Assembly: GCA_032191485.1 (NCBI GenBank)
Contig: JAVDOI010000012.1
Span: 9,629,135-9,693,134, forward strand
DNA: 64,000 bases
Origin: Leptoclinus maculatus
Taxonomy: Eukaryota > Chordata > Actinopteri > Perciformes > Stichaeidae
Direction of reading: 5' to 3'
Shown: positions 25,806 through 36,007 of the stretch, in pieces
How the letters are laid out: the number at the start of each line of letters is the position of its first letter
How positions within the stretch are numbered: position 1 is the stretch's first letter
Notes under the pieces: generated by a model
Told to the model about the DNA's origin: nothing
The model's input: only the letters and a program-made list of their open reading frames with translations
Databases searched by the model: none
Made by a program: the position numbers and the translations under genes

Positions 25806-26058
25806 AGGCAGTTCAAAGATGTGTGCAGTCCGAGCAAGGCCGTCAGAAGTAGGTGGGTAAGAAGAAGAACCTCAATGGGAATGGGCCATTAGCCCAACCC
25901 ACTTTACACCCCGGCCTGATTTAGCACGGCAGCGGTGTGGTTCCATTGTATGTTTACCTCCTGTTGATGTATTCTTCTTATTCATTGATTCGTTATTCAT
26001 TGCGTTCTTCTATTACTACTATTCATAGCTTTCTGCCAATTTCTCCTATCTGTTGTAC

Positions 26059-26434
26059 TCTGATAAGTGGGTCACTATCATTGCATCATGGTCCAATGTG
26101 TCCTCACACTGTTGTCCTGTCATGTGTTGGATGCTGATTTTTGATCCTGTCTTGGCTAGGTCTCACCGTAAAATAGGTTTTAATCTCAGTGTGTGTCTTC
26201 CTAGTTGAATAAAGGTTATTTACATATATTGCATTGCAACCTTTCGTACCCCCAGTCATTGCATCATAGTCCTCGTGACCTCACATGCTGGTAACTTTAT
26301 TATTCTGTCATGTGGTATCGCATCCATTGAAGCAGCAACCTTGGGGATCTGTTAGTGGAATCTCATTCATTGCAGCAGCAGCATTGGGTGGTCTGTTAAG
26401 TGGAATCACATTCATTGCAGCAGCAGCATTGCGG
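26059..26434 (+). repeat. Degenerate satellite-like array, with three 44-bp units
   Basis: Three consecutive 44-bp units start at 26304, 26348 and 26392, each beginning TCTGT and carrying a CATTGMAGCAGCA-type core; the last two are near-identical. A more diverged relative ('tctgataagtgggtcactat') lies at 26059. Similar 'TAAGTGG' phrases recur at about 27359-27545, beyond the solo LTR. It looks like an old minisatellite later interrupted by insertions. Confidence 0.65.
26122..26222 (+). repeat. LINE 3' tail fragment
   Basis: The phrase 'cctgtcttggctaggtctca', then 'ggttttaatctcagtgtg', then 'gttgaataaaggtt' corresponds, from memory, to the widespread fish LINE 3' tail ending in 'ggttaaataaaggtt'. 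No upstream LINE coding sequence is attached. Confidence 0.55.
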
Positions 26435-26615
26435 GGGAATCTCATGTTGGGTCCATTTAGAGTTCCACCTTGGCCTGGTCTATACAATAAGTATAGATAA
26501 AATGATTGTTCAGGCTCTTCCTATAACTCTTTATGTTCACCCTAAATCCCTCGTAAGTCATGTTATAACTGGTGTTGGAGTTTTTGTTACTGCTCCTGCT
26601 TTCATTTGGTTGCCT

Positions 26616-26996
26616 TGTCACAGTTTAGGCTTTGCCCCTGTGTTCCTGTGTCTGTGTGTGTGTTTCCCCTGATTGCACTCATCCTACTAACCTGCCCAGT
26701 CCACCCAGCTGCCTTCAATCTCCTAATCACCCCACACATATATATACTCTCCTGCTTTCCCTGTGCTGGTTGTGAGATCGTCCTTAATTCGTCCCCCTGT
26801 CTGCTCCATGTTCCAGCATTTGCGCCTGGTTTGTCACTTTGCCTTTTTGTTAGTTTTTGCTCGCTCCCGGTTGGAGTTGTTTTAAGTTCCTGTTTTTTGA
26901 CTGCTTGGTGCTCATTAAATAACCCGGCATTCTACTGAACCTCGTCTCCCGTGTCTGTCTGCGCTTGAGTCTCCGATCTGCCCCTCGGACGTGACA
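26616..26996 (+). mobile_element. Solo LTR, family C
   Basis: A 381-bp block from TGTCACAGTTTAGGC to CCCCTCGGACGTGACA, flanked by a perfect 5-bp target duplication TGCCT (26611-26615 and 26997-27001). It has a TATA-like ACATATATATAC at about 26736-26746 and an ATTAAA at about 26914, in plus orientation. No internal element sequence is present. It sits inside the degenerate repeat region of 26.0-27.6 kb. A 110-codon open frame over it is a by-product of the LTR. Confidence 0.88.
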
Positions 26997-27001
26997 TGCC
27001 T

Positions 27002-27559
27002 GCTCTTATTGCATCGCTAAGCATTTAAATTGCTCCGTAATCATGCCTGCCCACATACTCGATATATGCATATAACTGGTGTTGGCGTGTTGTCTCAATG
27101 GCTATTTTGCGGCTCAATGTTTCCTTTTTATCTGTTGTTTCCAGTCATAGATAACTCATCAGATCTGATAAATATATAATTCAGCTAATTTCTAATATTC
27201 ATCTATTCAACTAATTATTCACATCCAGGTATTCTACTATTACTACATATTAATTTATTTGCCAATTACTTAAATTAATTGTTTTTAACTAATAACCACT
27301 TGTGTATTCTGCAATTGTTCCATTTTCATCATATTCTACTAATTGCCCATATTAATTGTTTTCTGATATGTGGTGTCATATAAATCATTTCGGTAAGTGG
27401 TGTTATATCATCATATTCGGTAAGTAGCATCTTATCCATTCTATTTTTTTAAGTGGTTCATATTCTTGTATTCATAGGCCATCTGCTTCATTTGAATTGC
27501 TTCTGTTATTGCTCACAATCATCGTATTCTGTTAAGTGGCGTCATGTACATCGTATGGT
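27002..27559. other. Intergenic with diverged repeat phrases
   Basis: No gene. Repeated phrases of the form 'TCKGTWAGTGG..TCATAT' occur at about 27360, 27391, 27419, 27450 and 27527, relating this stretch to the array upstream of solo LTR C. Confidence 0.45.
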
Positions 27560-27592
27560 GTTAATGGATCTGATTGTGTCAGATCCATTAAC
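27560..27592. repeat. Perfect hairpin, 14-bp arms with 5-base loop
   Basis: GTTAATGGATCTGA (27560-27573) and TCAGATCCATTAAC (27579-27592) are exact reverse complements around TTGTG. No U-rich tail or other terminator context follows, so its role, if any, is unknown. Confidence 0.85.
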
Positions 27593-28789
27593 CATTAACC
27601 CATCATCTGTTTTCAATGAAAAATTATCTTTACTTCATCTGACTTCCTCACGTCTCTCCTGATTGAAATGATTCTCTAGCGAAAGTCAGGAAGACTATAC
27701 ACTTGCATGCCAAGGCCTGCAGTTTATTTTTCATACATCTGCCATTCACTCCTCACACATGCATAATGTCCTTGCTGTTATTGTTTCCGGGCTGTCAATT
27801 ATGATATCAGCTGTTCTGATCAGCTGGTCTCTTCTATCCAGTAGCACAGCGACAGAATTACATCGTTAGTCTATCATCTTGCTACCGTCTCTTTTTAAAT
27901 ATGATTGTCTACTTTCAGTACGTTCATGTTGCTGTTACGCGCCCCTCCACCTCCCCATCTCCGTCCAGTCTTTGTAGATTTATCAGCTTTATCAACTCAT
28001 CATTCTATCAGCCTCATCAGCCACCACCACCACCAGTGTCTGGACTCCACGGGGGATTTATCTTGCTGCTGCTCAGGGCAAACGCCCCTCTATTACAAAT
28101 CTCCAAGCACCCAAGACTCTGTCAAGACTTTATAATCACACATCATCTGTTTATAATTAACAATTATCTTCAACTGACTTTTCTCTCCTGATTGAAATTT
28201 AATTGGTAAGCTTTAATAACAGAGCATGGAAGGTCAAGCAAGCAAACATGAACACGACCAGTCCGACATACAGACATTACCACCATGGCTGTAGTCCATT
28301 GCACTGTAAAATGCATGACTAAAGCTGGTGTAGAGGGGAGGAGTTTTGGAAGTTGCTGAGCAGTTTTAATGGGCATTTACAGTACCAATGAAAGTTAGGA
28401 TGATACAAATAATGTAATTTATTTAAAACTACCAAAAAAAAAAGGTTTTTAATATGGTTCGAGCAGCCCACTACCCCAGGAATTACATTGATATTGATCC
28501 CCCCCTTCACGTTTATGTTCAGTGCCAGTGTGATGAGTTGGGATGAGAACATGTTGAAACTACTATTGCGGACCATCTGCTACAGCATCATAAATGAAAG
28601 GAGCCCTTACCAGAAAGAACTGGCTATTCAATGGCAATGACATAGGAAACACCACAACACTATTTTTCTGTATTTATAATTGTTAATATCTGTTTTTAAT
28701 TTTAAATAATGGATGCTGCTGGAGATATTAAGATTTTTAACAATTGCAATGTGACAATAACATTTTTTCAATATTTTCTTTTCTTCCAG
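27593..28789. other. Intergenic upstream of npbwr2
   Basis: No supportable gene. Minus-strand open frames at 28170-28576 show no family features. A long pyrimidine tract at 28771-28789 ends in a possible splice acceptor. Confidence 0.45.
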
Positions 28790-28972
28790 AAAAGTGTCAA
28801 TCAAGATCTGTTCAACCACGCAGCACCATCCACACGGGCCACATGATTGACATGGGGATCTCTGACCCACGTCAGTGGAGGCGCTGCCTCCCGGGAGAGA
28901 GAGAGAGAGAGAGACTGAGGGAGAGAGAGAGAGAGAGAACCAGGGCTGGAGAGCAGCGCTTCTCCCACAGAG
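28790..28972 (+). other. Candidate upstream non-coding exon
   Basis: It is bounded by a strong acceptor-like tract (ttttcttttcttccag, ending 28789) and a GAG|GTAAAA donor at 28973. The interior is GC-rich relative to its surroundings, contains two (GA)n runs, and has no convincing long coding frame. It could be a leader exon of npbwr2, which starts 1.5 kb downstream, or a decayed repeat. Only splice-signal logic supports it. Confidence 0.3.
28894..28938. repeat. (GA)n microsatellite
   Basis: Two GA runs separated by 'ctgaggga'. Confidence 0.9.
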
Positions 28973-29479
28973 GTAAAACCGGAGGAGAGTGACTTTACCA
29001 GAGACAGAGAGGTAAACCCAACTCACTTTATGTACTTAAATATGTATGCCTGATTACAAATTGAGTCATATTAGTTTACATCATTTAATTGTAGATCATT
29101 AATGAATATGATTACACAAGTGTTTTTATATAGGATTGTTTATGACCTGTATACGTGTTTTCTAACTTCAAAACGTTATTGTACATGGATTTGGAAATAA
29201 TCGCGAGTAAACTGACTTTGACACCAGGAAATCAAGCTAAATCTTTCTAATCTGTGTAAATAGGCTTAAATTGTATTTGTGATTTGCATTCATGATACAT
29301 GTAATTTCGCTTTGGGGGCGTTAGCCGTTCAGTTCTGCCTGTCAAACCTTAGAAACCTGGACTTGGTGTCTTTAAACCGATTTTACGCCGTTAACAGTCA
29401 AATATTCACCTGTGGTATATTGAAGTATTCTGTCTATCACCAGCGATGTCTAAAACGTGTTCAAGGCAACTGATTGATT

Positions 29480-29991
29480 TCGTCTCTCTGTCGTCCAGAT
29501 TTTAGGATGCGCCACTCGTGCGAAAAACCCTGCCACTGTCTCCAGCGCGCACATGAAGAACCGAGAGTAAACGCCACTACCCGAAACCATCGTTAACCTT
29601 ATGGTGGACACTTTCAACTTTCAGATTCTCATTTTAAATCTCCGGCAACCGGGGAGGAGAGATTCAAAGGAGGAGGGGAAGGATATCTTGTGTGAAGACG
29701 CACCATCGGCAGACTGAATGTGATGTTCGCGTCTACTCCAGAAAGAAAAAGTGAAGGACTGAACCCAAGTGGAGTTAAACAAAGTGCCAAATGTTTTTAA
29801 AGAACTGGATATGGAAATTCAACACTGACATAAAACTAATAGTGGACCATTGATTTAGTGAGCTTGAAGCGTTTTCACATCAAGAAAATCAAACAAATGC
29901 ACATTTTACCGCGGACGAATATTCTCCGGAGAAAATCCATCTGACAGGACTATTGTTTAAGCATATATGTGCAGTAAATGGGTAAGTTAGA
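29480..29991 (+). other. npbwr2: Probable npbwr2 5' leader exon and promoter zone
   Basis: The stretch upstream of the receptor gene is locally richer in CpG and GC than its surroundings and ends in a near-perfect splice donor, ATGG|GTAAGT at 29992. Possible acceptors before the coding exon are the pyrimidine-rich tract ending at 30177 (ctctgttgtctgcaag) and a CTTAG at about 30420. This fits a receptor gene with an intron in its 5' untranslated region and all coding sequence in one exon. The exon start and promoter are not defined by anything I can read. Confidence 0.45.
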
Positions 29992-30432
29992 TTGCATGGA
30001 ACAGTTTGCATAATTATTACATGTTCTCTTTTTGTACCAGTCACTAACAGTGAAACTACTGATCCTTAATTTATTTGTGGACCTGCTTTTACCTTCTCAG
30101 TGACTTGTTGTTGGTCCCTGGACGTCAGATTGGAAACTGTTACTCTAAAGACTTTTCTCTTCTCTGTTGTCTGCAAGTGGTCAGAAGCTAGGCTCCTCTC
30201 TTTTGATGTAACGGAGGGTAATCACACTTTGACTTAACCTTTTTGTTTGTTGAACTGTGCATAACTAACTTTTTAGGCTTAATGATAAATAATGAATGCA
30301 TCCTGTGAGAGAATATGTCCAAAAAGGAAGACAAAGACACTAAAGACTCTCTAAAAAAATAATTTATAACTTATTTAAAATCGGTGGATATTTGTCTTAC
30401 AATGCTCAGAGACTCTTAGTTCCTTCTCAAAC

Positions 30433-31449
30433 ATGGAGAATGTGTCCATCCCTGGCGTTGCACCGCCAGTCTGCAATGATTCTGTGGACTTCTACTCCCT
30501 CACGTCAGAGAACGGCACTGACCTGAACTGCACTCCTCCCTCTGAGTTTTACTTCTACGCAGACCTGTACGTCATTTTACCGGTCATCTATTCTGTAATC
30601 TGCGCCGTTGGACTGACAGGCAACACGGCTGTCATCTATGTGATCCTCAAAGCCCCCAAGATGAAAACGGTAACCAATATGTTCATCCTGAACTTGGCCA
30701 TCGCCGATGATTTGTTCACTTTGGTGCTACCGATCAACATAGCCGAACACTTGCTGCACTACTGGCCTTTTGGTGAGGTTTTGTGCAAAGTCATCCTTAG
30801 CATAGACCATTACAACATCTTCTCCAGTATCTATTTCCTGACAGTTATGAGCATTGACCGCTACCTGGTCGTTTTGGCCACGGTGAGGTCCAAGCGCATG
30901 CCTTACCGCACCTACCGAGCAGCCAAAATCATCTCATTATGTGTCTGGATACTTGTTATCCTCATCGTCATGCCTTTCACTGTTTTTGCTGGCGTGTACA
31001 TGAACCCAAATGATGGGAGGAAGAGCTGTGTGCTGAGCTTCCCAAGCCCAGAGAGTTTGTGGTTCAAAGCGAGCCGGATCTACACGCTCTTCCTGGGCTT
31101 TGCCATTCCTGTCTCAACCATCTGTATCTTATATACCATGATGCTCTACAAGCTGAGGAACATGCGGCTCAACAGCAATGCCAAGGCGCTGGACAAGGCC
31201 AAGAAGAAAGTCACCATCATGGTGTTTATCGTCTTGGCCGTCTGTTTGTTCTGCTGGACGCCATTCCACCTCAGTACCATTGTGGCTCTGACGACGGACC
31301 TGAGGACCACACCGCTCCTGATCGGGATCTCCTATTTCATAACCAGCCTGAGCTATGCCAACTCCTGCCTCAACCCTTTCCTCTATGCCTTCCTGGACGA
31401 CAGCTTCAGGAAAGCCTTCAAGAAAATGTTGGAATGTAGACCGGCCTGA
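30433..31449 (+). CDS. npbwr2: Neuropeptides B/W receptor type 2 (class A GPCR)
   Basis: A complete 338-residue seven-transmembrane receptor in one exon; members of this family bind neuropeptides B and W at the plasma membrane and signal mainly through Gi. Four N-glycosylation sequons lie in the extracellular N-terminus (N3, N15, N27, N32). TM1 carries GN at 63-64, TM2 LAIAD with D92, TM3 ends in DRY at 142-144, TM6 has CWTP at 274-277 and TM7 NPFLY at 314-318. C118 and C199 should form the conserved extracellular disulfide. A cysteine near the C-terminus (335) may be palmitoylated. Segments such as NIAEHLLHYWPFGE, DHYNIFSSIYFL and VVALTTDL-type loops match the type 2 receptor better than type 1. 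Length and start agree with the family, and the start codon follows a stop-containing leader. Teleosts can carry more than one npbwr2 copy, so an a/b suffix cannot be assigned. No frameshift or missing key residue is seen. Confidence 0.95.
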   Translation: MENVSIPGVAPPVCNDSVDFYSLTSENGTDLNCTPPSEFYFYADLYVILPVIYSVICAVGLTGNTAVIYVILKAPKMKTVTNMFILNLAIADDLFTLVLPINIAEHLLHYWPFGEVLCKVILSIDHYNIFSSIYFLTVMSIDRYLVVLATVRSKRMPYRTYRAAKIISLCVWILVILIVMPFTVFAGVYMNPNDGRKSCVLSFPSPESLWFKASRIYTLFLGFAIPVSTICILYTMMLYKLRNMRLNSNAKALDKAKKKVTIMVFIVLAVCLFCWTPFHLSTIVALTTDLRTTPLLIGISYFITSLSYANSCLNPFLYAFLDDSFRKAFKKMLECRPA

Positions 31450-34400
31450 ATGTACGATAGTACGACACATGAAACCAGTCACAGAGGTCTAGAGAGACTT
31501 ACTGAGGGAGGACAGACTGTGGTGGTAAAATTGGATGGTTAAGATTTAGGTTCAAATCTGAATTGTTAATGTATGTGATAAAGATTTGATTTGTTTGTTA
31601 AAGCTGCACTGCAACTTTACACATTGTTTGCACATGCTAGCAATAGGTAGCTATCTTTCATTTATCTGTGATATATCGAAAAAAAACGTATAGAATAATA
31701 CCTGTAAATTGCACAAATCTCATCTATAAATGATTTATATTACAGTAAACCAAAGGGATAAGAGAGAAAAAACATAACATTTGAGTCAATCTTCGTCAAG
31801 ACAGAAGGCTGTTAAAATTCATCACATCCTGTGGGCAAAGATCCCATTCCTCTGATGAAGGACAGGACGCTTTTCTTTGTCACAGCTGGACTGTTCTATA
31901 TTGTTAGAGAATTTGCCTAGTGCAGCCTCTTGGCTCCGAGAGCACAAAAAAAAAGAAACAACAGCTTGTTGTACAGTAACTATCAGCAGAATTTCCCATC
32001 ATTGTGTCTGAAGAACTGGCCATTAAATCGGATTGTTTTCCAGTTTGCAGACTGCAATTCAAATGTCAGACCTTTTCCACAACAGTAAAAAAAAAGACGA
32101 GATGGGTCACTGCCAACAGTCGTAACCTTGGTCAAAACTGAAGGCCGAGGAGTGCCTCTGAGCGGTGGAACATCTGCTGTGTGGAGAAAGTACAGTTCAA
32201 CACACCATCGTTGATTTGCATGCTGTCAATCAAATTTACCTTATGAGAATGGTCAGGGTTGGAGTGTGACAGGATGCATGCATGAGGATTACAGGTGTTT
32301 ATCATGACACAAACGGGAGGGGAAAACAATCCCTTTTAAAAATCAAAACAAGTGGGATGACTTGATGAAAGCAACTTGATCTGCCTTTAAATTATTCTAC
32401 ATTATAAACAAAATCATCTCAAAGAAACCAAATGATACACTTTGTGGATTACTTTTAGAGTTCTGTTTTTTGGGTAAGGCTACAGATTTTCATTTGCAAA
32501 GTATGACCTGAACAATTAAAAGGTTCACACATGGTATGTTTTTCCAGAATGTATATGTACCACTTGAGGAATGAAAAAGGAACCTTACCAACCCTGACAA
32601 CAGTACTGTATGCGTGATATCAGACATGGGACAGGAGGGCTATGTAAAATGAAATCTGTGGTTCTCTTCACGTTGTAATTTTTTGTGACCTTTGGTCGCC
32701 CCCTGTTGTCAACATGGCGAGGTTACCTGAAAATGCAGCCAGAGCCATTTACGGAGTGTGCATAGACGCTGCTGAGGGAAGTTACAGTTTCACACTGCTT
32801 ATGACAGTTTCTGCATAAATATCATAATTTTCACTTCATGGACATTTGTGAATAGAAACTTTTGGTATCTGACTGATGCTGAAGTTAATTCTCAGTTGTA
32901 TATTTTTTTAGGAATATATGCAATCCAATGAGATTCACAGTCATACCGTGCAAACTTAGCAACTATATCCATTTAGCGTTCTTAAATTACAATTCAGAGT
33001 TTGTCTTGCACTGCTAAAATCATGAAAACAGAGAGGAATAGAAACAGGTTGGGCTTATTTTAGATTTCACTGTGTTAAAATATCACTCAAAGGAAATACA
33101 TGAAGGTAAAATGGAAAAGAAAAAAACTTTTGTTTTTGAGATTTGCAACTGTTTGTCATCATGCTATGTAATGTGTTTTGAGCCTTCTACAGGTGCCATT
33201 CCATCTAAGATAAATACACAGATATGTGTGAATGTGAGAAATAAGCCTATACATTTGGTTTCTTTGGTCATTTTAGATCTCTACTAGATTTAAAGAAGCA
33301 TTCTGAAGCTTTACCATACAGTGTTGCATGACTTAACAGTGCAGAGTATTACAGTGTGACAACAGAGAGTTTACTTCTTCAAATGTTTTTGAATTTTACC
33401 ACTAAGCTCTATTTATGTTGTAAATCATGACACACAATGCCCATGTAACTCTTTTCTCCCTCTGGTGGCTATAAAATGAGCAAACGGCACTTCCAGCAGC
33501 TTAACAAGTGCGTGATAAAAATCAGCTTCTAAAAAGGCTTCGTCTGTAATGGCTCTGACTGCAAAGACAGAAACTATTCTGTCCTGTTGTAAATAGGTCA
33601 CTCTTTTTTGCCATTTAACTGTACAGTCATAGCAGTGTGTAGTCAAACATTCTTCATGATAACAATTGTGTGACACAATTGAAAAACAATATAAAATTGA
33701 AATTGATTCGGAATCATTGTCTTTTATGCAGCCTGTAATTTAGAAGTATGACATTGCCTTTCATTTGTTTGTGTATCTTACAAATCTTTCCTGTCATTCT
33801 GGTAATGAATAAATAAATAAATATAGAATATAATGTTTACATGTATTTGGTGGAGGAACCTAGCGTGTATCTTATCTGTGATCATGTACAGAAGGTCAAA
33901 TACCATGTTATAGACTCTGAGTTTTGAGTTTATAGTTTTATAATTGGCCACTACGAATACAAGCATTTAATAGCATTACGTTACCACACACAACCACAGA
34001 GGTATTCAGCTGAAATTTACCAGTTAACAGTCACTCGTTAAACTAACACATTCAGACACTTGTAATTCGTGTTTTGAGCTTGCTAACTTGTCTGGATGGC
34101 GAGGGGAAAACACTACTTCTGTTACCAACATGAGCAAGCATATTTTGGATGACATCATCTGTAAAAGGATGAGTACGTTTTATTTCCCACTGGTACTTAT
34201 GTATTTCTTTACATTTTAGAGTCAAAGTTGCTTTTTTTGACAGATACAATAAATGGGTAGAAATTAGTTTTCTTGATATCTTTGCTCACACATTTGTACA
34301 GTGCTGATGTACATTAAAAAGAGGAAAAATACAGATGAAGACATATAATTGTTATTGTCAGTGTCACTAGTTACACCAGCTACTGCATCAGCTGACGAGC

Positions 34401-35420
34401 AGTAGGATGGATAAGTGGTTGGAGCTTCATGACAGCGAAAGGTCACAGATTCTATCTCAACAGCAGCCTGCTGTGTCCGTGATGTACTGCTGAGCCTTTA
34501 CTGTACTGCTGACACTGAGCAGTTCACAGTAAGATGGTAGTATAATATTAATAAACCTAACAGCACCATTGATTATTTATTTTCTCATGTGAATTATTGT
34601 CTGACCTTTCCTTTAAAAGACTGCCAATAAAACATGAACCTACATGCTGAGTACAACACGCCAGACAGTTTGCTGGTGGCTGGTGAGGAAAGTGGAATGT
34701 CTGGCACTTAGAGATATTTCTCTCAGCAGTTGGTGGAGATCACACGCAGAGATAAAAGGAAAGTCAACGTTTCTTATTGTAAAAATAAAACGCTTGAAAA
34801 AATGGGATTAACAACGAACTGATTACGTTAGTTACGTGTTGTAACTTAAGTGTAACGTGTAAAGATGCTATGAGTATAGGCATAATTCTGCTCTCAATTT
34901 AAAACAGCATTTTAGTTTAGTTGGAGAAGGTGGAGCCAAAGGTGCCAAAGCTTAGAGAGCTACACCTATAGTCATGGAATCTGGAGTTATGTAACACACA
35001 TTCTATTTTGTATCAGAATATATGTCACAAAAAATGTAACAGCAAATGAAAACTGTACTGTACACATCCAGAAGGCTAACTTAGCCCATTTGTTATCATG
35101 TGTATTGTTTCTAGTTTCATCTGGTATAAAATAACTTACTTATTTACTTAACCATTAAAAAAAAACATCTGTGTTTTTTAGGGGTTGGGTGAGTGTGGTG
35201 TATGTCCTTCTCATTCAGGTCAGCCAGGTCTTTGTTTGCCTCAACCAACAGTAAAAGTACTTCACTAAATGTTACTAAAAGTTACTGTGAGCAACTTTTA
35301 ACTGGTTAGGACTCGGTCTCAATGTATTACCGATGCCTCTATATGACCTTCATAAGTAAACGAGACCTTCAGCTAGAAGATTGGCTATTTCTATATACTT
35401 ATTCTTAATGCCTCTCATCG
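31450..35420. other. 3' flank of npbwr2 and intergenic sequence
   Basis: It includes the npbwr2 3' untranslated region, whose end I cannot fix; several weak AATAAA/ATTAAA sites occur and none stands out. No further gene is recognised before 35.4 kb. Confidence 0.5.
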
Positions 35421-35807
35421 GTGCCACCGTGTCAGATTCTGCGCAAAATCAGAAAAAAAATCATCACCAGAAACTCATCAGCTCAGACTCCAGCGGGGCC
35501 TCCAGCAACCAGCCCGCCACAGACGGACACAGCTCCGCACCCAGCTGCAGCATCTCCTCCTCCTGCTGGGAGCAGATCTCAGCCTCTCTGCTCTGTCGGT
35601 TCCCGCTGGTTGCAATCACTCCATGATGCTGGAGACCCAGGCCATATAGCTTGGCCCGCTGGAGGGAAGGCAGGCACGGGAGAACCAGAACCAGGACTGA
35701 GCGGACTGTCAGACCCCTGCTGCAGTAAACAGGTTGAGAGGTTTGTCAAAGACACTCTTGCGCTCATAAACACTACCCCTTTGCCACACAGGGCCCGCCA
35801 AAATTGA
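35421..35807 (+). other. Unexplained GC-rich open stretch
   Basis: About 390 bases markedly richer in G and C than the flanks, open for 128 codons in one plus frame and for 81 codons in another. The longer translation is rich in Pro, Ala, Gln and Ser in its first half and ends ...VKDTLALINTTPLPHRARQN. I do not recognise the protein and see no clear splice sites. It may be part of an unknown gene, a CpG-rich regulatory patch, or a fragment of an old transposon. Confidence 0.3.
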
Positions 35808-35924
35808 AAAAGCATGTGGTAGCCTGATTTATGTTATGGTCATACTGTACCCTGCAATATTAACATAGGAACCCGAAAATAATGATGGTTTCCATCTGGT
35901 TATCCCATTATCTCACATCTGTTG

Positions 35925-35925
<1 letters not shown>

Positions 35926-36005
<80 letters not shown>
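35926..36005. repeat. (CA)n microsatellite, about 80 bp
   Basis: About 40 uninterrupted CA units. Open frames reading through it (poly-His-Thr) are artefacts. Confidence 0.97.

Positions 36006-36007
<2 letters not shown>

Noticed and set aside
26304..26434. CRISPR-like array from regularly spaced units
   Set aside because: The units are directly adjacent with no unique spacers, and the window is clearly vertebrate nuclear DNA.
26606..26938. 110-codon Leu/Cys-rich open frame resembling a membrane protein
   Set aside because: It lies inside solo LTR C, which has perfect target duplications; the hydrophobic look comes from pyrimidine-rich LTR sequence.
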